NCBI RefSeq assembly: GCF_003063265.1 | Contig: NZ_NERU01000016.1 | Location: 52,061-116,060 of the forward strand | Origin: Limnohabitans sp. WS1 | GTDB taxonomy: Bacteria; Pseudomonadota; Gammaproteobacteria; Burkholderiales; Burkholderiaceae_C | Reading direction: 5' to 3' | DNA length: 64,000 nucleotides | Shown: in pieces, positions 8,655 through 17,727 of the stretch | Numbering within the stretch: position 1 is the stretch's first letter | Layout: the number at the start of each line of letters is the position of its first letter | Translations under genes and position numbers: made by a program | The notes under the pieces: model-generated | What the model saw: only the letters and a program-made list of their open reading frames with translations | What the model was told of the DNA's origin: nothing | Database searches by the model: none

Positions 8655-9425
8655 ATGAAAAGACTTGCCAATCAAGTAGCCATTGTGACTGGGGGCGCTG
8701 GCGGTATTGGCGCGGCCACCGCCAAACTTTTTTGTGAGCATGGGGCCAAAGTGGTACTGGTCGATTTGCCAGATTCCCCCTTGAATGAAGTTTCCAAATC
8801 GCTTCAAGAAGCCATCCCTGGCGCCGAAGTCATTTGTATCCCTGTCAATCTTGCCAATGAGGCGTCTGCAGCGGAAGTTGTCTCGCTTGTCATCGAAAAG
8901 TGGGGCCAGTTGGACATTTTGGTCAACAACGCAGGCATGCGCTCATATGAGCCACTGGCGGACTCAACGGCTGATGTTTGGAATCAAATCCTTGCGGTCA
9001 ATTTGCTCAGTTATGTGTACATGGCAAGGGAGGCATTACCCAGTTTGCGAAAAAGTAAAACTGGCTGCATTGTGAATGTGTCTTCAACACATGCATTCCA
9101 TCCCAGGGTCGGCATGGGTCAATACGATGTGACCAAAGCTGGCATTGTTTCATTGACCAAAACCTTGGCCTATGAAGAAGCACAGCATCAAGTTCGTGTG
9201 AACGCCATTTGTCCTGGTGCCACCCTTACGCCCTTTCACATCAAGCGTGCTGCAGAGGCGCGAAAATCTGGCATTGAAATCGACCACCAGCGTTACGAAC
9301 AAAATTTGCTGAAGCGCTGGGCTGACCCTCTCGAAATTGCATACCCCATACTTTGGTTGGCGTCATCAGAAGCGTCATTCATCACAGGCAGCTGCCTCAT
9401 GGCAGATGCAGGCACCTTAGGTTAA
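8655..9425 (+). CDS. Short-chain dehydrogenase/reductase
   Basis: A 256-residue classical SDR. It has TGGAGGIG at residues 12-19 (cofactor loop), NNAG at 91-94, Ser143/144, and YDVTK with Tyr157 and Lys161 as catalytic residues. ATG 8655 is preferred to GTG 8643 because AGGATAGG is well placed only for the former. It is the last gene of the GntR-controlled TRAP operon, 12 bases after the small permease, and probably oxidises the imported compound or an intermediate formed with the divergent oxidoreductase and lactonase. The substrate is unknown. Confidence 0.9.
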   Translation: MKRLANQVAIVTGGAGGIGAATAKLFCEHGAKVVLVDLPDSPLNEVSKSLQEAIPGAEVICIPVNLANEASAAEVVSLVIEKWGQLDILVNNAGMRSYEPLADSTADVWNQILAVNLLSYVYMAREALPSLRKSKTGCIVNVSSTHAFHPRVGMGQYDVTKAGIVSLTKTLAYEEAQHQVRVNAICPGATLTPFHIKRAAEARKSGIEIDHQRYEQNLLKRWADPLEIAYPILWLASSEASFITGSCLMADAGTLG

Positions 9426-9445
9426 AAATACAGAGTCATCCATTG

Positions 9446-9480
9446 ACAAAAAAGCCCACCCACAAGGTGGGCTTTTTTTT
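9446..9480. terminator. Bidirectional Rho-independent terminator
   Basis: AGCCCACC CACAA GGTGGGCT stem flanked by A-rich sequence on the left and eight T on the right. It lies between two convergent genes (SDR plus, GntR minus) and can serve both. Confidence 0.92.
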
Positions 9481-9485
9481 GCACT

Positions 9486-10226
9486 TCAAACGCTCCCAGA
9501 ACCCTCGACAGGCGTGCCCACTTTGTCCTGCATCAGTCGCCAAGCCCAATCGAGGTCCGCCTCCAATTCGCGGCGAGCGGCTTTTGCATCGCGCTGCGCC
9601 AAGGCCTGCATCAGGCCATGGTGGTGCAAAGTCCGTGGAGCGCCGTGCTCTGGCTTGTGATGGGCCACGGCCACCCGCACATAAGGACCGCTTTGCAACC
9701 ACAAACTGCGAATCATGGACAGCAAGGTGGGTGACTGAGCCGCCTCATACAAGGTGAAATGAAAGCGCCGATTGGCCTGCAATTCAGCCTCCACATCCCC
9801 CGTTTGCAGCGCGCGTGAAAACTCGGCATCGGCCACTTCCAGTGCGGCCAACAAATGATCATCCGCACGCACGGCCGCCATTTCGGCCGCGTGCCCTTCC
9901 ACCAAAAGCCGGGCCTGGTGGATATCGTCCAGCCGCTGAACCGACAGGTGTGGCACGCGCACGGGGCGCTGCGTGGCGGACTCCAAAGCCCCCTCGGCCA
10001 CCAAGCGCCGCAAAGCCTCGCGCACCGGCATCACACTGGTGTGAAAGGCCTCGGCCAAGTCCCTGATCTGAAGGGTTTGCCCGCCCTGCAAACGACCACA
10101 AATCAAGGCGTCTGACAGTTCGGCATAAATGCGGTCCTGCACCGAGTCGCGCGAGACCGGACGCAACACCGGCATCGGGGATCGCAGGGATTCTGGGCTG
10201 GGGGCATCACGTCGGGGTCGGGCCAT
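9486..10226 (-). CDS. GntR-family (FCD) transcriptional regulator
   Basis: A 246-residue regulator with an N-terminal winged HTH (DLAEAFHTSVMPVREALRRL) and a helical FCD domain. The VQDRIYAELSDALICGRL segment is the usual first helix. It is divergent from the second TRAP operon, and a palindrome lies in the gap at 10270-10287. It is the probable local repressor of that operon. Confidence 0.92.
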   Translation of the reverse strand: MARPRRDAPSPESLRSPMPVLRPVSRDSVQDRIYAELSDALICGRLQGGQTLQIRDLAEAFHTSVMPVREALRRLVAEGALESATQRPVRVPHLSVQRLDDIHQARLLVEGHAAEMAAVRADDHLLAALEVADAEFSRALQTGDVEAELQANRRFHFTLYEAAQSPTLLSMIRSLWLQSGPYVRVAVAHHKPEHGAPRTLHHHGLMQALAQRDAKAARRELEADLDWAWRLMQDKVGTPVEGSGSV

Positions 10227-10269
10227 GGGGCAGTATATCCACGCTTGCTTTGTTCATGAGGTGTGCCGT

Positions 10270-10287
10270 ATTATGTGATCACATTAT
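10270..10287. promoter_or_regulatory. Putative operator in GntR/TRAP divergent gap
   Basis: ATTATGTGATCACATTAT contains a perfect 12-bp palindrome, ATGTGATCACAT (10273-10284). It lies between the divergent GntR gene (start 10226) and the TRAP small permease (start 10297), 10 bases before the latter. The context suggests a GntR-FCD site. The TGTGA..TCACA halves also resemble a CRP half-site, but their spacing is too short for CRP. Confidence 0.6.
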
Positions 10288-10296
10288 GGTGAACGC

Positions 10297-10794
10297 ATGA
10301 AATCAGACCCATCCGAACCCCTGCCCGCAGCAGCACCGCGACCTGCTTTGTGGTTTGTCCATGTGGCTTCATGGGTGCTCGCGGCCATGGCCGCTGTGGC
10401 CTTTCTGGATGTGGTTTTGCGCATCGCAGGCCGCCCCATCACCGGGGCTTACGAGTTAACGGCCTTGCTCATGGGCTTGCTGGTGTATGCCACCTTGCCC
10501 CTGGTGACCGCGCAAGACGAACATGTGCGCGCTGGTATTTTGCAAATGTGGCGAAGTGCGCCAAAAGGCTTGGAGCGCGTGCTGCGTGAACTGCGCAAAA
10601 TCTTGTCCTGCGTGGCCTTGGCTTATTTGGCCTGGGCCCTGTTTCAGTACATGCTGCGGGTCGGCGCAGCAGGTGACCGGGCGCCCTACATCGAAGTGCC
10701 CCTGTCGTGGGTGGCCGGATTTGGGGCGGTGAGCATGGCGCTTTCTGCGGTGATGGCCTTGTGGTCCAAGCGCAGTGTGGGGGAATCGTCATGA
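10297..10794 (+). CDS. TRAP transporter small permease (DctQ family)
   Basis: A 165-residue membrane protein with four hydrophobic helices and the DctQ-typical GAYELTALLMGLLVY segment (about residues 49-63). It is the first gene of a Q-M-P operon and overlaps the large permease start by ATGA. Confidence 0.9.
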   Translation: MKSDPSEPLPAAAPRPALWFVHVASWVLAAMAAVAFLDVVLRIAGRPITGAYELTALLMGLLVYATLPLVTAQDEHVRAGILQMWRSAPKGLERVLRELRKILSCVALAYLAWALFQYMLRVGAAGDRAPYIEVPLSWVAGFGAVSMALSAVMALWSKRSVGESS

Positions 10795-12080
10795 GCGCCA
10801 CCTTGATCGCCATGGCCGTGATGCTGGGCCTGATTGCCTTGGAAGTGCCCATTGCCGTGACCATGCTGGTCACGGGCGTGGTCGGGTGCCTGAGTGTCCT
10901 GGGTTGGAGCCCTACCTTGTTCATGGTGGGTGAAACGGCCTTCAGCACCGTCAACAACTATTCGCTCACGGTGGTGCCTTTGTTCATCCTGATGGGCAAC
11001 CTGATCAACGAAGCAGACATCTCGCGCGAGCTGTACCGCGCCACCTACCGTTTTGTAGGGCATTTGCGTGGCGGCCTGGCGATTGCCACCGTCCTGGCCT
11101 GCGCGGGTTTTGCGGCCATTTGTGGCAGCAGCTTGGCCACATCGGCCGCCATGACGCGGGTGGCCTACCCGGAGATGAAACGCTACGGCTACAGCGATGC
11201 GCTGGCCACGGGTTGCATCGCATCGGCCGGGACTTTGGGCATCATGATTCCGCCCAGTGTGGCCCTCATGGTCTACGGCATCATGACCCAGACCGACATC
11301 GGCAAGCTGTTCATCGCCGGTGTGCTGCCCGGCCTGCTGGGGGCCTTGTTGTATGTGGGCGCGGTCATGGTGTACACATGGCGGCACCCTGAATCGGGTC
11401 CGGCAGGCGAGCGCAGCACCTGGACAGAACGCTTGCATTCCTTGCGCGGCATTGGCAGCGTGGTCCTGTTGTTCGGCTTGGTGATTGGTGGGCTTTATGG
11501 CGGCTGGTTCACCCCGACCGAAGCAGCGGGCATCGGCGCTGCAGGCGCCTTTGCGATGGTGATTGCACGCGGGCGACTGACGCGCAAACTGCTGGCCCAG
11601 GTGCTGCGCGAGACCGCCGTCACCACCACCAGCTTGTTTTTCATTCTGATCGGGGCCCTGGTCTTGTCCAAGTACATCACCATCTCGGGCTTCACGCCCT
11701 GGTTGGGCGGCGTGTTTCAGGGCATGGACCTGTCGGCCATGCAGTTTCTGCTCATCATTTGTGCCATGTACCTGGTACTGGGCTGCTTTTTGGAAAGCAT
11801 GTCCATGCTGTTGCTGACGCTGCCCATTGTGTTCCCCTTGGTGGTGAGCTACGGCATTGACCCGATCTGGTTCGGTGTGCTGATCGTCACCCTCATCGAA
11901 GTGGCCCTGATCACCCCACCCGTGGGCATGAACGTGTACATGCTCGCCAGCCAGATTCCATCGGTCCCGCTGAATGTGGTGTTTCGCGGTGCCAGCGCCT
12001 TTGTGGCGGCAGACGTGATCCGTTTGGGCATCTTGCTCACCGTGCCCGCCATTGCGCTGTGGCTGCCCTCCATCACCTGA
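10791..12080 (+). CDS. TRAP transporter large permease (DctM family)
   Basis: A 429-residue integral membrane protein with the DctM features ICGSSLATSAAMTRVAYPEM (about residues 107-126), IMIPPSVALMVYGIM and a LITPPVGMNVY motif near the C-terminus. The ATG overlaps the small permease stop; in-frame starts further upstream lie inside that gene. It is the sodium-coupled transport channel of the second TRAP system. Confidence 0.94.
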   Translation: MSATLIAMAVMLGLIALEVPIAVTMLVTGVVGCLSVLGWSPTLFMVGETAFSTVNNYSLTVVPLFILMGNLINEADISRELYRATYRFVGHLRGGLAIATVLACAGFAAICGSSLATSAAMTRVAYPEMKRYGYSDALATGCIASAGTLGIMIPPSVALMVYGIMTQTDIGKLFIAGVLPGLLGALLYVGAVMVYTWRHPESGPAGERSTWTERLHSLRGIGSVVLLFGLVIGGLYGGWFTPTEAAGIGAAGAFAMVIARGRLTRKLLAQVLRETAVTTTSLFFILIGALVLSKYITISGFTPWLGGVFQGMDLSAMQFLLIICAMYLVLGCFLESMSMLLLTLPIVFPLVVSYGIDPIWFGVLIVTLIEVALITPPVGMNVYMLASQIPSVPLNVVFRGASAFVAADVIRLGILLTVPAIALWLPSIT

Positions 12081-12135
12081 TTTTTTCCCAAAATCCTTCG
12101 TCCCCTCCATCACCCTCAACCCAAGGAGCTTTCCC

Positions 12136-13176
12136 ATGGTCACCCCTCGTTTTCTGCGCCAGTCCTTGCTCATCACTGCACTGGGCAGCCTTGCCCTGGC
12201 AGCGCAAGCCCAAACCGTCTGGCGCTTTTCCAACTGGCTGCCACCGACCCACCATGTGGTCACCGAAATGATCCAGCCTTGGGCGGCCGATGTCGAAAAG
12301 GCCACCGAGGGCCGCGTCAAGATCCAGGTGCTGCCCGCACTGGGTGCGCCGCCAGCTCACTTTGACTTGGTCAAAAACGGCGTGGCCGACATCGCCTTCA
12401 GCGTGCATGCCTACACGCCCAACCGTTTCAAGTTCACCGAAATGGGCGAGCTGCCCTTTACCACCGACCACGCGGTGGTCAACTCGCTGGCTTACTGGCG
12501 CACCTACCAAAAACACTTTGCACAAGCCAACGAACACGAAGGCACCGTCTTACTCGGCCTGTGGACCAATGGCTCTTACCAGCTGTTCACCAAGGCCAAT
12601 GCCTTGACCTCCATGAACGCGGTCAGTGGCATCAAGATCCGCGTGCCCGGCACCACGGTCGAAAAAATCACCCGTTCGCTGGGCATGACGCCCATCTCCT
12701 CGCCGCTGTCTGAAGCCTACGAACAAATCTCGCGGGGCGTGATCCAGGGCATGTTCCAGCAAAAAGAGACCGTGGTGGCCTTCAAGATGACCCAGCACAT
12801 GCCCACGGCATCTTATGTGCCGGGCGGCTTTGCGCACTCCAGCCAGTTCGTGGTGGTGAACGCCGCCAAGTGGGCAGCTTTGGAGGCGCGCGACCGCGCT
12901 GCGATCGAAAAGCTCTCGGGTGAAGCCATGGTGCGCCGCTTTGCCACCGTCTGGCAGGCCAAGGAAGACGACGCCGACCGCCAACTGGCCGCTGCCGGGG
13001 TCAAGGTGACACCCGTGCAAGGCCCTCTGCTGCAAGAGCTGCGCACCAAGCTGGCTTTTGTGCAGGACGAATGGCTGGCAGAGGCTGGCAAGAAATCGCC
13101 TGCCGCCAAACAAGCGCTGGACGAATACCGTGGCCTCATCACCAGCGTGTCGCGCGAGTTGGGCGTGAGCAAATGA
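12136..13176 (+). CDS. TRAP transporter substrate-binding protein (DctP family)
   Basis: A 346-residue periplasmic receptor. It has a Sec signal peptide (residues 1-26, ending AAQAQT) and a DctP body including the GIKIRVPGTTVEK segment around 170. AAGGAG at 12123-12128 sets the start. It lies 56 bases after the large permease, completing Q-M-P, and its stop overlaps the next start (ATGA). The ligand is unknown; SDR and aldo/keto reductase neighbours suggest a hydroxylated or keto acid. Confidence 0.92.
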   Translation: MVTPRFLRQSLLITALGSLALAAQAQTVWRFSNWLPPTHHVVTEMIQPWAADVEKATEGRVKIQVLPALGAPPAHFDLVKNGVADIAFSVHAYTPNRFKFTEMGELPFTTDHAVVNSLAYWRTYQKHFAQANEHEGTVLLGLWTNGSYQLFTKANALTSMNAVSGIKIRVPGTTVEKITRSLGMTPISSPLSEAYEQISRGVIQGMFQQKETVVAFKMTQHMPTASYVPGGFAHSSQFVVVNAAKWAALEARDRAAIEKLSGEAMVRRFATVWQAKEDDADRQLAAAGVKVTPVQGPLLQELRTKLAFVQDEWLAEAGKKSPAAKQALDEYRGLITSVSRELGVSK

Positions 13177-13544
13177 GCCAGCCCGCAGGCAACGACTCAT
13201 TTGAATTGTTCGACCTGCGGGTGGAGTGGGAAGGCGATGGTCCTTGCTGGTGCAAGGCCAAAGCCGGCGACCACTTCGAGCTGCATGGCGAGCAGCTGCA
13301 TTTTCCGCCGGGGCAAAGCTGGTCTATCTACACCCTGGCGGCGTTGCTGCCCATCTTGCCCGCCAAGCAGCGCCCCTGCCACCCCAACGACTGGATGAGC
13401 ACCGACGCCCGCGTGGCCTGCCCCGATCCGAATTGCAAGGCCCGCTTTGTCATCAAGCGCTGCGGCACTCGGTCGTTCAACCATGCGGCCGTCACTGCAG
13501 AGCCTTTGGCCACATCTCCACAAGACCCCCAAAAAAAACCATGA
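13173..13544 (+). CDS. TIGR04076-family small protein
   Basis: A 123-residue protein with the profile of the TIGR04076 family: a central FPPGQSWSIYTLAALLPILPAKQR segment and a closing Cys-rich CPDPNCKARFVIKR motif (about residues 90-103). The function of this family is not established. Both ends overlap neighbours by ATGA (TRAP receptor before, aldo/keto reductase after), so it is translated as part of the operon and probably takes part in the same catabolic route. Confidence 0.75.
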   Translation: MSQPAGNDSFELFDLRVEWEGDGPCWCKAKAGDHFELHGEQLHFPPGQSWSIYTLAALLPILPAKQRPCHPNDWMSTDARVACPDPNCKARFVIKRCGTRSFNHAAVTAEPLATSPQDPQKKP

Positions 13545-14581
13545 GCATTTCCACCACCGAGCTGGCACCGAATTACCGTGCGTCCCGACTGATCAAAGGC
13601 TGCTGGCACCTGGCGGGCGGACACGGTGAGGTCAATCAGGCGCAAGCCGTGCAAGACATGGCCGCCTTCGTAGAGGCCGGGCTCACCACCTTTGACTGCG
13701 CTGACCACTACATCGGCGTGGAAGCCTTGATTGGCCAGTTTCGGCGTGAACACCCTGCGCTGGCAACCCAGCTTCAGGTGCACACCAAATGTGTGCCCGA
13801 CTACGACCGGCTGACGTCTTGCGACCGCGCCTACCTCACCGGGATCATCGACCGCTCGCTGGAACGTCTGGGCGTGGATCAGCTGGACCTGGTGCAGTTT
13901 CACTGGTGGAACCTGGCCCAACCGGGCTATGTCGAAGCCTTGGGCATCCTGAGCGATCTGCGCCGCGAAGGCAAAATCGCGCACCTGGGACTGACCAACT
14001 TCAACACCGCCCTGACCCGGGAAATTCTGGACGCGGGCATTCCTTTGATCAGCACGCAGGTGCAGTACTCCTTGCTGGACAGCCGCCCCGACCAAGGCCT
14101 GGTCGCGCTGTGCCAAAAGCGCGGTGTGCAACTGCTGTGCTACGGCACCTTGGCTGGCGGCCTGCTGAGCGAAACCTGGCTGAGCCAAGCCGAGCCCACC
14201 GAGCCTCTGGCCAACCGTTCACACACCAAGTACAAACTGATCATCGAAGATTTTGGCGGCTGGGACCTGTTTCAGGAACTGCTGCAAGCCTTGCAGGCCA
14301 TCGCTGTGCGCCATGGCGTGGGCCTGGGTGATGTGGCCACGCGCTGGGTGATTGACCGCCCCCAAGTGGGCAGCGCCATCATGGGCTTCACCTCCACGCG
14401 CCACCTGCCAGCCACGCAACGCATTGAAGCCTTGCGATTGGATGCGCAGGACCACGCCCTTTTAGCGCCCTTGCTGGCAAGGCGCACCGGGCCTGCAGGT
14501 GACTGCTACGACATCGAGCGCGACAAAGAAGGCCGACACGGGCGCATCATGCGCTACAACCAAAACGAAGGGCGTCACTGA
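13541..14581 (+). CDS. Aldo/keto reductase
   Basis: A 346-residue TIM-barrel NAD(P)H oxidoreductase. The tetrad appears as Asp52 (FDCADHY), Tyr57, Lys83 (HTKCV) and a His in the VQFHWWN strand; HLGLTNF is another family landmark. It is translationally coupled to the TIGR04076 gene and is the last gene of the TRAP Q-M-P operon. The C-terminal CYDIERDKEGRHG tail is longer than in typical members. The substrate is unknown. Confidence 0.9.
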   Translation: MSISTTELAPNYRASRLIKGCWHLAGGHGEVNQAQAVQDMAAFVEAGLTTFDCADHYIGVEALIGQFRREHPALATQLQVHTKCVPDYDRLTSCDRAYLTGIIDRSLERLGVDQLDLVQFHWWNLAQPGYVEALGILSDLRREGKIAHLGLTNFNTALTREILDAGIPLISTQVQYSLLDSRPDQGLVALCQKRGVQLLCYGTLAGGLLSETWLSQAEPTEPLANRSHTKYKLIIEDFGGWDLFQELLQALQAIAVRHGVGLGDVATRWVIDRPQVGSAIMGFTSTRHLPATQRIEALRLDAQDHALLAPLLARRTGPAGDCYDIERDKEGRHGRIMRYNQNEGRH

Positions 14582-14681
14582 AAACGCTTGCCCTTGTAGG
14601 CCAGAACTTGCAGGCCCTCAGTCAAGGGCCGTGTTGTGCAGGTCTGCAAGTCTTAGGCCGCCCAGCGGCACAAGCCCGCCT

Positions 14682-15443
14682 TCACAACTGAACGCCTTTG
14701 GTCAAGGCACCGTCCACCACCAAGTTGGTGCCCGTCACAAAGCTGGCCGCCGGGCTGGCCAGGAAAGCCACAGCGTTGGCGATTTCTTGGGGCGTGGCCA
14801 TGCGGCCTGTCGGGTTCATGGCCAAGGCTTGTTTGTACAGCTCTGGGTTGCCCACCTCGATCTGGTTCCACACGCCTCCCGCGAAATAGGTGTTCCCGGG
14901 CGATACGCTGTTGGCGCGGATGTGCTTGCCCGCCAAGTGGTAAGCCAGGCCTTGGGTGTAGTGCACGATGGCCGCCTTGAACGCGCCGTAAGGGCCCGCC
15001 GCAAAATCGATCTCACGGCCTGAAACACTGGAGATGGTGACGATGGAGGCGTGGCTGCTTTGCTCCAAAAAAGGCATGGCGGCATTGACCAAGCGCACGG
15101 TGCCCATCATGTCCACCTGAAAGCCTTGTTGCCAACCGTTTTCATCGTTGCTGATGGCCAGGGCACTGACGTTGGCCACCACAATGTCGATGCCGCCCAA
15201 AGCGGCCGCCGCATCGGTCACCCAGGCTTGCAAAGCCGCACCATCGCCCACATCCACTGCGCGGCCAAAGGCCTTGACGCCATGGCGGGCCAACTCTTGA
15301 ACGCTTTGCTCAACCTCGGCTGCATTGCGGGCACAAATGGCCACATGCGCACCATCGGCGGCCAAGGTTTGTGCAATGGCTTGGCCAATGCCTTTGGTGC
15401 CGCCCGTGATCAATGCGGTGCGGCCTTTGAGTCCTAAATCCAT
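14682..15443 (-). CDS. SDR-family oxidoreductase
   Basis: A 253-residue SDR with TGGTKGIG (residues 13-20), Ser138/139 and YGAFK (Tyr152, Lys156). The usual NNAG is replaced by ANVS (90-93), as seen in some 3-oxoacyl-ACP-reductase-like members. It is convergent with the aldo/keto reductase and lies after the acetamidase remnant on the minus strand. It probably reduces or oxidises a small hydroxy/keto compound. Confidence 0.88.
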   Translation of the reverse strand: MDLGLKGRTALITGGTKGIGQAIAQTLAADGAHVAICARNAAEVEQSVQELARHGVKAFGRAVDVGDGAALQAWVTDAAAALGGIDIVVANVSALAISNDENGWQQGFQVDMMGTVRLVNAAMPFLEQSSHASIVTISSVSGREIDFAAGPYGAFKAAIVHYTQGLAYHLAGKHIRANSVSPGNTYFAGGVWNQIEVGNPELYKQALAMNPTGRMATPQEIANAVAFLASPAASFVTGTNLVVDGALTKGVQL

Positions 15444-15499
15444 GGGGTTCCCCTTTCAGTTGAAAAAATTGGCAGTGCAAGGCGCTGTTTTGATGGCGC

Positions 15500-16373
15500 T
15501 CAAACGCCCTCAGGCGCGAGGTATTTTTTGGTGATGGCCGCACCCACGGTGTATTTGGGATCGACAAAATTGCCCAACCGAACTTGGCCGCATTGGCTGA
15601 GCATCATGTAGGCATCCCAGCGGTCGTAGCCATATTCAGCCTCCATCCACAACACCAACTCGCGGTAAGCGATGCGGGTGGCGTCTTCAAGTGGGCGTGC
15701 ACTGCCAATGGCCATGATGACGGCTTCGTTTTCCAGCCGGGGCCAGTCGATTTGCCAGCCCTTGATCAGGTCCACCTCGATGGTGGTGGTGCTGGCAAAC
15801 TCCACGGCCGTGCCACATACCTCACCATCGCCCTGACAAGCATGGGCATCGCCAATAAAAAGCCTGCCGCCTGCCGTTTGCACCGGCAAATAAGTGATGC
15901 TGCCCGGCCCCATGTCGGGCAGGTCCATGTTGCCGCCATGGGCATCGGGCGTGAGGGTGTTGATGGAGTCGATCTCGGGCGAGCAACTCAAGGTGCCAAT
16001 GTGCGGTTTGTAGGGCAAGGTGACGCGTTTGCTCCAGTAAACACCGTCTTCATCGACATCGATTTTGCGGACAATTTCGGGCAATGAATCGGACAACAAA
16101 GCGGTCAAGGAGGTGCCGCTGAGCGCGCCAAATTGCGGAATCATGCAGCAGGTGCCTCGGGGGTTGGGGCCGCGTGGGCGGATGGACTTGATGTGCACCG
16201 CGATGACATCGCCTTTTTCTGCCCCTTCGACCATGATGGGGCCGTTTTGCGGGTTGACAAAGGGCATGGTCAACACACGAGACGGCAGGTCTTGCTCGGT
16301 CTTGATGGCCCTCAAAAGCGTCGCGGGTTTCCACCACGACGCAGTCGCCAGGCCGGACCACGGGCAATAAGGG
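15500..16373 (-). pseudogene. Acetamidase/formamidase family gene, frameshifted and 5'-truncated
   Basis: The long reading frame gives a good acetamidase/formamidase (FmdA-like) body: MPFVNPQNGPIMVEGAEKGD, GDAHACQGDGEV and a CGQVRLGNFVDP C-terminus. Its natural upstream part (PVVRPGDCVVVETRDAFEG) lies in a different frame, 16367-16313. The two join near 16311-16317, where one extra G or a two-base loss breaks the frame. A further stop precedes PVVRP, and no start with the first 25-35 residues of the family is found. The predicted 323-residue reading from 16471 therefore has a spurious N-terminus. It is a pseudogene, or the assembly has errors here. The intact enzyme would hydrolyse a short amide to a carboxylate and ammonia. 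Confidence 0.75.
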
Positions 16374-16548
16374 CTACACCTTGGGTCTTGCCCCAACGTT
16401 CCCCGCGCAAGAGGCACACCCTGGGGCGATGTGGACCCGCCTGTCACCTGAGCAGCAGGCCAGCAGCACAAGACTGCTTAAATTCGACCCACCCTCAACA
16501 GGCCGCTTTGAAAGCCTGCACCCTCAACCCCCCACACAGGAGCCCTCC

Positions 16549-17316
16549 ATGACCTCTTCACTCCAAGGCCAGATTGCCTGGATCACCGGCGGGGGCAGCG
16601 GCATTGGTTTGGCGGGGGCCATCGCACTCGTCAAGGCCGGGGCCCATGTGGTGATTTCTGGCCGCACGGCCAGCACCAACGCCAGCGCTTTGGCCACGCT
16701 GCAAGCCTTGGGCAGTGCCGAGGCGATTTTGCTCGACGTGGCCGACAAGCATGCGGTCAAGGCAGCGGCGCAAGACATTCTGGCCCGGCATGGTCGCATC
16801 GACATCTTGGTGACCAGCGCGGGCACCAATGCCACGCAGCGCAATTTCGACGTCGTCACGCCTGAGGCTTGGGACGATGTGGTGGCCATCAATTTGTCGG
16901 GCCTTTTTTATTGCGTGCACGCGGTCCTGCCCGCCATGCGCCAGCAGCAAGGGGGCTTGATCATCAACGTGTCGTCGTGGGCGGGCTTGTACGCTTCCAA
17001 ACTCACGGGGCCAGCCTACAACGCCACCAAACGCGCGGTTTTGGCCCTGACCGAATCCATCAACATGGAAGAGTGCACCCACGGCATCCGGGCCAGTTCG
17101 CTGCTGCCCGGCGAGGTGGCCACCCCCATACTGGACAAACGCCCCGTGCCCCCGTCACAAGCGCAGCGCGATCTCATGGTGCAAGCCGAAGACATGGGGC
17201 AGGCCATCTTGTTCCTGGCCCAAATGCCCGCCCGAACCTGCATCAACGAACTCGTCATCTCGCCCACCTACAACCGGTTTTACACCGGCGGCCTGGAGAC
17301 GCCCAAGCGCAGCTGA
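16549..17316 (+). CDS. SDR-family oxidoreductase
   Basis: A 255-residue SDR with TGGGSGIG at residues 13-20, TSAG in place of NNAG, INVSSWAG, and YNATK as the catalytic Tyr-Lys pair. The start follows CAGGAG at 16537-16542. It is divergent from the acetamidase remnant. A C-terminal PTYNRFYTGGLE tail differs from fatty-acid-type members. The substrate is unknown. Confidence 0.9.
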   Translation: MTSSLQGQIAWITGGGSGIGLAGAIALVKAGAHVVISGRTASTNASALATLQALGSAEAILLDVADKHAVKAAAQDILARHGRIDILVTSAGTNATQRNFDVVTPEAWDDVVAINLSGLFYCVHAVLPAMRQQQGGLIINVSSWAGLYASKLTGPAYNATKRAVLALTESINMEECTHGIRASSLLPGEVATPILDKRPVPPSQAQRDLMVQAEDMGQAILFLAQMPARTCINELVISPTYNRFYTGGLETPKRS

Positions 17317-17437
17317 GCTTGGGCCTAAAAGCTTGTCGACCCCAAGAGGGCGGCAGGCCAAGGGGCTTTGGATTCGGCTCTGACTAGTATGAAGTGAAAG
17401 ACTGGTTTTGGGCACAGCGATAAGCTCTGTGATGAAT

Positions 17438-17508
17438 GTAGGACCCCCGCCCTCGGGGCGATTCTTGGTGGTCTGCGAGGCTTTTCGCGACGAGGGCGTC
17501 GCTCCTAC
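17438..17508 (+). repeat. REPIN-like 71-bp element, single copy (island A)
   Basis: Two inverted 25-bp arms separated by 21 bp. The left arm runs GTAGGA...GGGGCGATT with a GC-rich hairpin, and the right arm ends GCGTCGCTCCTAC with hairpin GCGACG-AGGG-CGTCGC read on this strand. The 48 bases before it (from 17391, GAAGTGAAAG...GGGCACAGCG) recur before island B (from 18395), so the flavin reductase gene is bracketed by related direct copies. The gap 17317-17727 contains nothing else recognisable. Confidence 0.88.
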
Positions 17509-17727
17509 AGGGGCAATGCCCTGCATTTTGTGGGATGGTATGCAAGCGCCATCGTGGTGAAGACACCGGTTCCACCAGAAAGCGCTCATGTCAACATCAC
17601 CGGGTTTGTTCAGTCAAACTGGGCGCTCAGAACTTTACCCTTTCAGCTTGACCCTTGCCGCCACGCTTCTTGGGGCCTTGTCCGGCGCAAGACAGTGCTG
17701 CTTGAATGGCTTGCTTATAGTTTGCCG

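Noticed and set aside
10686..12320. 544-residue minus-strand frame opposite the TRAP permease
   Set aside because: His/Gln/Gly-rich shadow of a membrane-protein gene; no domain is recognisable.
14613..14630. GGCCCTCAGTCAAGGGCC hairpin as a terminator after the aldo/keto reductase
   Set aside because: A stem exists, but no T-run follows on either strand, so a Rho-independent terminator cannot be supported.
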